Shown: positions 57,041-64,000 of the stretch, piece after piece | How the letters are laid out: each line of letters opens with the position of its first letter | How positions within the stretch are numbered: position 1 is the stretch's first letter | Origin: Fistulifera solaris | Lineage: Eukaryota; Bacillariophyta; Bacillariophyceae; Naviculales; Stauroneidaceae | Length of the DNA: 64,000 nucleotides | NCBI GenBank assembly: GCA_030295235.1 | Contig: AP026126.1 | Span: 124,001 to 188,000 of the forward strand | Direction of reading: 5' to 3' | The notes under the pieces: model-generated | The model's input: the letters and a program-made list of their open reading frames with translations, nothing else | What the model was told of the DNA's origin: nothing | Database searches by the model: none | Program-made: the position numbers and the translations under genes

Positions 57041-58875
57041 CTAAACAACAAACCCGTATGCGGGGCGAATCTGCGTACTCATATCTGGAAACACACTCGT
57101 CCACGATTCAACCATTTCCCGGGTAAGAGAGGGGTGCTGTGTTTCAACAACTGCCGGCGAATCCGCCCAGCATACTATTAGCGTATTCACCGCTCCCTTT
57201 ATCACATTCATCATCACAGATGACACCCACAACCCAATAATGAGCCCGATCCTTTTAAGTCGAAAACAACCGTTTAGAATTCAACATACACTTTAACTAG
57301 CCAGACCTTAGAAGCTAGGTACTTACCCAAACGTTGCATACTTGTTCAGGCCGAGATAAGAAGGACCAGAGTCGGCGGAATGATTTGTGTCATGATATCG
57401 ACTCGAGACAAGTTGCTCCACCAACATTGCCACAATCCCAGTAAGAACGCCCACGAAAACAGTCGATGCGTTTAATACATATACCACCAAGTTATCCGTG
57501 ATAATCGTTGTCCATCCCCGAGCATGGAAGAGCTCTAACACTCTTCGACCACTTTCTAAGTATGAAAACCCATATATTCCCACAAACACATACGCCCACT
57601 GGTTGAAATAGTTCAAAATATCTTCAAAAAGTCTCGCCAAGCACTCGAGTACGCACAAATAGATGGACCCACAAAAGAATCCTCGGCATTATCTCGCTGG
57701 TTTCGAGCGCTCTCGACAAGGCAGCGGAACACACTAACAATTGCTTGAAGAAGTGACCCGAAACAGATGGACCCGAAAGCGTAGGTCAGAGATCGGAAGA
57801 GCGACCCGAAAACAGCAGAACTGCAGCAATTGCTTGCTTCGTCTTTATCAAAGCACCACGTAGCCATAACTCCAGCTACTGTCACTTGAATTGTGTTCTG
57901 GAAAACGTGTTAGCAAAGATAAGCGAGCAAAATTACGGATGATAGGTTGTCTCTCAAGAATCTTACCATGACGACAGTGCTAGTCCAGTACAGAGACAAT
58001 AAGAAGAGAAAGAAAGCCAGAGATGACGGATCACATGTATCGTCATAGTCATCGGCTGTAATATCGTCAAAGTCTGCCCCCGGATGAGCTACTTGACAAT
58101 TTTGGGTTTGATAGGAAAATACACCTACCACGGTGTAAAACCAAAACACCAACCAAATCAGACCCAATTGTGTAATGAAGCAAGCAACAATGTAGATTCC
58201 CCAATTTTGGCTCATCCCTCTGAGCGCAATTTTTAGATTCACTGCTGCAAACGGCACCATCCGCCAGGCTAAACGAACGTAGTACGTCACCGCCAACATC
58301 GCGACAAACAGCATAAAGGATAAAGCCAGCGACTTGCTCGTGATGATGGAAATGAGTAACAGTACGGCTGATGTGGCAAATGACCCGATCAAGCATCCGT
58401 AAACAACGGTCAGCGGAAAAGGCCGAAGGATAAAGAAAGTTGTTCCAAGAGCGATGACAAACGCAACGAAGCAGCCTGGAACAACCGAATAATGGAGGAT
58501 TCGAGATGGATAAATGTGCATATATTCTGTTGCTTGCTTCACAAACTCTTCGAATTTTTGAATATCTTCTTCCTTGATACCATCATCCCCCTTTCGCATC
58601 TCCTCCTCGAGCGGGGCGAAATCGAACTTCATATCTGCATAGCCACGAGGTGCTACCGAAAGGCCCAGGTAAAGCATCACAGCAATATGGAGCCAAAATA
58701 ATACGCCAAAGAACATATCTTGGAATTGGGGTGGCGAGGGTGCGCTGGCTTCCAGCATGGAGACATGCTCATCAGCTGCATCGATCGTGACAACCGGAAC
58801 TGCGCCGTAACTCGTCATATTCGCCGAAGAAATTACTAAGGGAGGATTTACTTCATCGTCAACTTTGTGATTCAT
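57041..58875 (-). CDS. Choline-transporter-like protein (SLC44/CTL family)
   Basis: ATG 58875 starts exon 1, which has about seven transmembrane helices (first: MFFGVLFWLHIAVMLYLGL) and a large acidic lumenal loop. Intron 57898-57966 (69 bp, donor GTAAGA) leads to exon 2 (NTIQVTVAGVMATWCFDKDE). This includes the family signature near ARLFEDILNYFNQWAYVFVG and SYLESGRRVLELFHARGWTT. One base appears missing near 57655 at the join of two frames. Intron 57252-57326 (75 bp, donor GTAAGT) leads to exon 3, which ends in the last helices (GLIIGLWVSSVMMNVIKGAV). The total of about 570 residues is typical of CTL proteins, which move choline or ethanolamine. Plant and algal members act at the Golgi and plasma membrane; the location here is not visible. 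Confidence 0.9.
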
Positions 58876-59200
58876 TCTTTAGCAAGGGCTGTGGGGAGAA
58901 TAAAACGCCGTTTTCAAAAGAAATGAACGGAGCTTTTTAAAGATTTCATTCGTGAAACGTCATGGTTGCGTTTCATGATGTCGATGTCAAACCAACGTTT
59001 CGTCATGCCCTACCGGTACCCGTTTCGCAATTCCCATCTACGCACTATGCACATAAAACCAAGGAAATCATCATCGCGTCTCATAAGGAATAGATAAATG
59101 ATTTACATTCTTCGTTATGATGGTCAATAGTCGAAAAGCACTCGCATGGTATGGTCACCTTGGCTGACAGCTGAATTGATTGGGCTCGAAAAGTAAATTC
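58876..59200. other. Intergenic
   Basis: No coding feature recognised between two minus-strand genes. Confidence 0.5.
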
Positions 59201-60394
59201 TTATAGAAGAAAAGCGAACAACCAACTGAAAGACAAGACGGTTCCCCAAACGAAGCTCCCTTTATCAGCTGCACTCGACAATACCGAGTCAACCGCTGTT
59301 GGACTGTTGTTACTCGAGGGAGAATTGGTGCTGGTGGACTCGGAAACTGGAGCTGGTGTAGGTAAGGATACAGGAACGGGTGGATTTGTCGGTGCGACGA
59401 ACGGCATGTTTTGAAAGGACAGCCATTGTTGCTCACAAGCGAATTGCGTGGCTGTTTCACTCAAGCATGCAGGTTCATCGGATTCATCAGTGGTCAAAGT
59501 GTTTCCAGAATCTTGCCATTCTCGTACAGACGGTCCTTCGTATAAGTGACTCGCAAAACCGTGCGACCGGAGAACGACGATGGCATTCGCAGCCGATTCA
59601 CCATAAACGACTACCGAACAGCGGAAGCACGGCTCGAAGGATGCTAGCTTTTCTTCTACATTATCGAAGGAAAGAGGACCAACGAGTGTAGCACCGGATA
59701 TGTGTCCTCCCGAAAAGTCTTAATTGCAGTGATCAGATGCGAATGTTGTTTTCCAGAATGCAGAACTGTAGGGCCACTTACCTTCCCGTACGTCCAAAAG
59801 GACACCGACGTCTCCATTTTCTTTAATTCGCATGAGTTGCTCCGCACTCAAGCGACGGGATTCATCAAGCCGACCATAAGTCGGAGAGAGCGACATTGCA
59901 GCTGTTGGCGATGGTGACGGTAAAGCAGGCGTAGTAGGAGCAGGCACACCAGAACAAGCGATAGACTCTACTCCCGTGCATGGTGGAATCACAGAGTCTG
60001 TACCCTCTTCCATCACAAATTGCTGCGACTTCCACGCATCGATTCCTCCTTCGAAAAGATAGAGATTGGTAAATCCAGCTTCCGTAAGAAACTCGAGGGC
60101 AACTCTTGATCGTGCACCGTTGCTGTCATAGACCACGATCGGACAGCTCTCGCATCCAGATAGATCTGCAGGCGTGGCAACTTGAGCAGCATTACCAAGT
60201 GACGCCAAATTTTCTAGAAGCGTACTATTAGGAATGTGCCCGTTCTCGTATTCCCGACTGGTACGAACATCCACTAGGATGTTATAACGACCATCGTTGA
60301 CTCCATCGGCAAACTCTTGGAGCGACAAGTCGACAAAAGTGGCACTAACGCATTGCAGCAGCAAGAAAAGTGACGAAAGGGCATTTCGGAGCAT
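59201..60394 (-). CDS. Secreted tandem rhodanese-like protein, paralogue 1
   Basis: The true start is ATG 60394 (MLRNALSSLFLLLQCVSA), a signal peptide; an upstream GTG is not used. Two rhodanese-like domains follow. The first has ILVDVRTSREYENGHIPNS, then CESCPIVVYDSNGARSRVAL, where the usual active-site Cys is Asp. An intron at 59719-59781 (63 bp) splits the Asp codon of DVREG-D in the second domain. That domain resumes as SGGHISGATLVGPLS, with CFRCSVVVYGESAANA, where the Cys is Gly. Each domain has a C-x-x-C just before the loop and, after it, a P-x-C pair. The C terminus is Ser/Thr/Pro-rich and ends in a hydrophobic tail (GTVLSFSWLFAFLL), so it is probably GPI-anchored. The shared layout with 61163-62301 shows a head-to-head paralogue pair. 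Confidence 0.88.
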
Positions 60395-61162
60395 TGTTAG
60401 CTGCGTTTTCTTCACTTTCACGAGTCAATGGGTCGAACAACCGATGATGATTGTTTGGAGGCAACAATGGATTCGACCGTTTGGAAGGATGACGGCTGGT
60501 GTGCAGTTTTGTCATTTCAAGCTTTGCATTTATTGGCTACCTCATCAACACATACTAATTATCCCACTCTCTGAACGTTTTGATTTTGGCGTATGGAAGA
60601 AAAAAGAATCATCCAAAGGACCGTCGATGTTGACTCTATGTTCTGAAAGTAGCGCGCATTCTTTATTTGGTGACCGTTGCACGATAATGGAAGAAGAACG
60701 TTCTAGTATCAAAAACAAGTGCACGAGTTAGTACGATATTCAAAAACACAAATTCAAAATCTGACCCTTAAGTGGAAAACAAATTTATGTACACATCATC
60801 ACACAGTGACTACGCCGAGTGCCGCGTGCCGCGTGCTGAACGAAGAATAAGTGCGCGACAGAGAAGACCACTCCTAAATCGTTAAGTACTATAGACAAGA
60901 CAACCTATTTATAGAACAAAAATGGCGCTTCAACGGAAATTAATCTTACGATTGATTAAGCAGGTCCCTGCACAGCTTGTTTCCTTTATATGATAAACGA
61001 TGTGCTTGTATGATACAAATTCTGCCACCAACCACGCCGACACAAGACAAAACACGATGCGAGACTTTTTTATGTCAGTCCAGTCGCTTTGCATTTTGAC
61101 CCCCAAAAGACCAAATTATCGATACAACTGTTTATCATTATTGCTGAAGAGTGTCCGCAAAA
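60395..61162. promoter_or_regulatory. Shared divergent promoter region of the rhodanese-like pair
   Basis: The 768 bp between the two start codons has no coding frame with character. Since both genes start outward from it, it must contain both promoters; no specific element could be identified. A short GC-rich repeat (GCCGCGTGCCGCGTGC) lies near 60821-60836. Confidence 0.45.
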
Positions 61163-62301
61163 ATGAAGCTTTTAATTACATCTCTTCTGCCTTTGGCGCA
61201 TGCCGTAGTCACGGAGCTCTCCACGCAGCAATTGTTCGAAGGAATTCAAGAGAACAAATTTCAAGTGATTGTAGATGTTCGGAGTCAAGCCGAGTTCGAT
61301 GCAGGCCACATAGAAGGAGCAACTTTACTCGAGAACTTGTTTTATTTTGGCATGGGAAGTTTAGAATCTGCTACACCAGCCGATCTAGAGGGTTGTGAGA
61401 TGTGCCATATTGCGGTGTATGACCGATCTGGTGGTCGTACTATCAAGGCCATCGAAATACTGGAAGAAGCAGGTTTCGTGAACTTGTACAATGGGCAGGG
61501 AACAAGTCAATGGATGTCTGCTGGATATTCGTTGGTTACAGACGAGAGCGTTTTACCCCCTTGTACCACAGACCCGGCCGCTCAGGAACAGTGTAGCGCG
61601 CTGGAAGAAGCTCCCACAACATCACCAACCGTAAATGATCCTACCGCTATTCGTTCACTGGATGCCGCACAATTTGTTCAACTGCGCAATCAGGGCATGT
61701 TTGATGTTATTTTAGATGTTCGAGAAGGTAGGTTGCGATTTTAGTTTCCGCTGGCGTCCATCGAATCTCGCTGATTTTGTTTTATTTAGATACATCTGGA
61801 GGGCATATTACAGGCGCAACTTTGATTGGACCTTTATCTGAAGACATTTTATCGGATTTGGAGGGATGTGTTTATTGCAACATCGCGATCTATGGTGGAG
61901 GCGCCGAGGACGCAGCAGATTTGTTAGTCGAAAATGGCTTCGGTGGTCGTTTGTATTTTGGACCGAGTGTAGAGGAGTACTCTGATGCTGGGTTTGACCC
62001 AAGCACTGCAGAATCAGTCGAACCTCGTTGTACAACGGATACTGTCATCCAGGAAGCTTGCGAAGCGAGATGGATAGAGGATGGTGGAGATTCAGGAGAA
62101 TCTAGTGGTTCGGAACCGCCATCGGCACCCACTCCATCATCTTCAAAAGAACCTAAGCCCTCTCCAGCAAAAGAGCCTACCGAAGAGATCCCCCCAAAGA
62201 CAAACTCTACCGCTGCTCCGACGGCCCCTACTAGTGATGTTCAGTACATTACTGCGATGTTCTCTTGCTTCGTGGGCTTATTGATAATTGTGCTCCTGTA
62301 A
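61163..62301 (+). CDS. Secreted tandem rhodanese-like protein, paralogue 2
   Basis: ATG 61163 begins a signal peptide (MKLLITSLLPLAHAVV). The first rhodanese-like domain has VIVDVRSQAEFDAGHIEGA and then CEMCHIAVYDRSGGRT, with Asp in place of the catalytic Cys. It is followed by PPCTTDPAAQEQC. An intron at 61728-61789 (62 bp) splits the codon of Asp in DVREG-D, the same place and phase as in paralogue 1. The second domain continues as TSGGHITGATLIGPLS, CVYCNIAIYGGGAED (Gly in place of Cys) and PRCTTDTVIQEAC. A Pro/Ser/Glu-rich linker leads to a hydrophobic C terminus (AMFSCFVGLLIIVLL), consistent with GPI anchoring. Sulfurtransferase activity is unlikely. Confidence 0.9.
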
Positions 62302-62645
62302 AGCTACTACAATATCGCATAAAAATATGTTTATCTCGAACATTGTAGCGTCATCCATTGGCGTACGTTACCCTATATGAGACTGCTGCATAGCTCTAAT
62401 GGGGGACCAGATAATGGTCTAATGTGTTCCGTTTGAGTTTTTGGCATAATGACCCATGTTCGTGTTCGCTACCGCCAGAGCTCATGACTATCCCTTTTTA
62501 GTACATGCAATCGTAATTCTGTGTCTCGAAGTGTCACATCAAAATCCATTGGAATTTTTTTTGGCCCCTTGCTTCCCATTATTGTCAAAAGAATAAACAA
62601 CGCGAAGACCTTTGATTGCAGCGTTCCTCTCATAATGAAACAAAG
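62302..62645. other. Intergenic
   Basis: Contains the end of the rhodanese-like gene and the promoter of the next; nothing else recognised. Confidence 0.5.
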
Positions 62646-64000
62646 ATGAGTTCAATCGAAGAAGCCCGTAAGGCCTTGAAGAAGAGAGATAAGCCCAACA
62701 AGAAAGAGGAAAAATGCACTCCTTTGATCAGTCCTCGAACGAAACGTCCTTCGTTCCTTCGTCGTGAAAGTAGTAAAGACCTCGACAAGCCGGTGGCGAC
62801 TGCCAAGCCCCCGGGCGTGAAGAAAATGATTCAGTCGAAAATTACCAGTTTTTCCGAAAAACCGAAGCAAGTGACGCCATCTCCAAAGAAGCGAAAGAGT
62901 TTGCTAAAGGCAGGTGTCAAATTGGCACCAGCTCCCGCTCTTGACAAGGAAAAGAACAAGAAGGAGACACAAAAGACAACGGGAAAGTCTGTTTGTAAAA
63001 TCAAAGCTTCGAAAATTACCATTAACGGCGAGATCAAAAAGTACATTGATACGTTGAAGCAATATCATGTGCTGGCGGATATCACGACGACACCTCGTGA
63101 CAACGATCTCGTCACAGCGATCATCCAAGCGACCTGTTGCGATCCTGCTGCGGGGTCGATTGTCTGTGATGCCGATCCTCGTCACATCAGTCCTTCTGTG
63201 CTGCTTGATTTCGGAGACGCGTTGCGCTACAATGTATACTTGACGAAGCTACAGCTTTCGCACATGGAGTTGGGCAATGCTTTTTTGAGTGCTGTAGCCG
63301 ATTCTTTGCCCAAAAATTATACCCTACAAAAATTGAACTTGAGTCACAATCAATTCACAAGCGACGCATTGGTAGAGTTCTGCTTGGGTATGAAGAAGAA
63401 CAAAGCATTGACGAGTGTCGATTTGCGGTATCAAAATTCGAAAATCTTTACGCATCACGAAAAGGACGTTTTAGAGGCGTTGTCGGAAAACAATTACATA
63501 CAGGAATTTCACGTCGAATTCTTAACTCCCAAGTGTGAAAAGGTTATCGAATACGTTTTAGATCGAAACCAGAAGAAAGAGAAGAAGTTTCTGTCGCGTG
63601 AGAAGAAGGTGCTCGAATTTTTGAAGAAAGAGAGTTCGGACGCACAAGCTGACGCGAAAGGATCAGAAGAAGAGCAGGAGATTTCTCGTGAGCTACGCGA
63701 ACACGAAACTGAGTACTTCTACGAACTCGAACAAATCGCAAAGAAGCATAAGGTTGATTTGACAACTGACAAGGAGAGTGTTTTTTCGAAACCAGGAAAC
63801 AGTACTTTTGCGTTTGTTGGTTCCCCCGCCGCAGAGGTTTTAAAATTTCCAGCAACGCCCATGACCGCCGACGGTGCTTTTCTAACCGCCGGCTTCATTG
63901 ACAACTTTCTCAAAACGGGAGACGATGGCGTGTTGATATTTGAGTTCACCAATCAGTTCAAGCTCTTTAAACGCTTTGGGACCGACGATCCTGCTCGATC
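62646..64000 (+). CDS. Basic protein with leucine-rich/tropomodulin-like region, truncated by window edge
   Basis: ATG 62646 opens a frame that stays open for 451 codons to the right edge. Residues about 1-120 are very basic and Ser/Pro-rich (RTKRPSFLRRESSKDLDKPV, KKMIQSKITSF), likely disordered. Residues about 160-280 form leucine-rich repeats: DALRYNVYLTKLQLSHMELG, NYTLQKLNLSHNQFTSDAL, NKALTSVDLRYQNS, NNYIQEFHVEFLTPKC, in the style of tropomodulin-type and RNI-type LRRs. A charged helix (KKEKKFLSREKKVLEFLKKE) follows, then YFYELEQIAKKHKVDL. The end of the protein is outside the window. The role is not determined; an actin-related or scaffold function would be inference only. No frame break is present. 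Confidence 0.7.
   Translation, partial: MSSIEEARKALKKRDKPNKKEEKCTPLISPRTKRPSFLRRESSKDLDKPVATAKPPGVKKMIQSKITSFSEKPKQVTPSPKKRKSLLKAGVKLAPAPALDKEKNKKETQKTTGKSVCKIKASKITINGEIKKYIDTLKQYHVLADITTTPRDNDLVTAIIQATCCDPAAGSIVCDADPRHISPSVLLDFGDALRYNVYLTKLQLSHMELGNAFLSAVADSLPKNYTLQKLNLSHNQFTSDALVEFCLGMKKNKALTSVDLRYQNSKIFTHHEKDVLEALSENNYIQEFHVEFLTPKCEKVIEYVLDRNQKKEKKFLSREKKVLEFLKKESSDAQADAKGSEEEQEISRELREHETEYFYELEQIAKKHKVDLTTDKESVFSKPGNSTFAFVGSPAAEVLKFPATPMTADGAFLTAGFIDNFLKTGDDGVLIFEFTNQFKLFKRFGTDDPAR

Noticed and set aside
1-64000. CRISPR arrays, bacterial operons, rRNA or tRNA genes
   Set aside because: No regularly spaced repeats with unique spacers and no sequence folding as a tRNA or matching rRNA was recognised by eye; the genes are eukaryotic with introns.

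Overview
The window is nuclear DNA from a photosynthetic stramenopile, most likely a diatom (probably pennate). The evidence is: eukaryotic genes with short GT-AG introns (52-125 bp); an RNA polymerase II large subunit with a heptad tail; a heat-shock factor of the diatom-expanded type; a DASH cryptochrome; a bacterial-type AdoMet decarboxylase fused to an aminopropyltransferase, as known from diatoms; two small proteins of a type recurrent in diatom genomes; and Ty1/Copia retroelements of the diatom CoDi kind.

Layout. 1-2.0 kb: 5' half of a Copia element running off the left edge. 3.0-3.7 kb: HNH-domain protein. 4.5-9.4 kb: two co-oriented, low-complexity, basic Ser/Arg/Lys-rich paralogues sharing a C-terminal helix motif. 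10.4-13.0 kb: small diatom-family protein and cryptochrome-DASH. 13.7-16.3 kb: membrane-anchored SpeD-SpeE-SET-like fusion. 16.6-25.6 kb: TAF8, a SUN-domain ER protein, two conserved unknowns and an HSF. 27.0-27.6 kb: second small diatom-family protein. 28.5-35.1 kb: one Copia element bounded by two nearly identical LTRs and a 5-bp target duplication. 35.3-38.9 kb: a coiled-coil protein and a convergent Nudix-PH fusion. 39-45.5 kb: a transposon-rich stretch with an old Copia relic, a LINE relic and a PIF/Harbinger-type transposase. 45.7-50.9 kb: RPB1. 51.6-58.9 kb: a predicted membrane protein, a PLC-like phosphodiesterase, a type II membrane protein, a UBL-PUB-STI1-UIM protein and an SLC44 choline-transporter-like protein. 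59.2-62.3 kb: a divergent pair of secreted tandem rhodanese-like paralogues. 62.6-64.0 kb: a basic LRR/tropomodulin-like gene cut by the right edge.

Many host genes, including RPB1, change reading frame by one base at or near short homopolymers, nearly always as if one base were missing. I read this as consensus error in the assembly rather than widespread pseudogenisation, so such genes are annotated as single loci spanning the frames.

The genes do not form a pathway cluster. The most interesting biology is the cysteine-patterned pseudo-rhodanese pair, the tripartite polyamine fusion, the di-heptad organisation of the RPB1 tail, and the Nudix-PH fusion.
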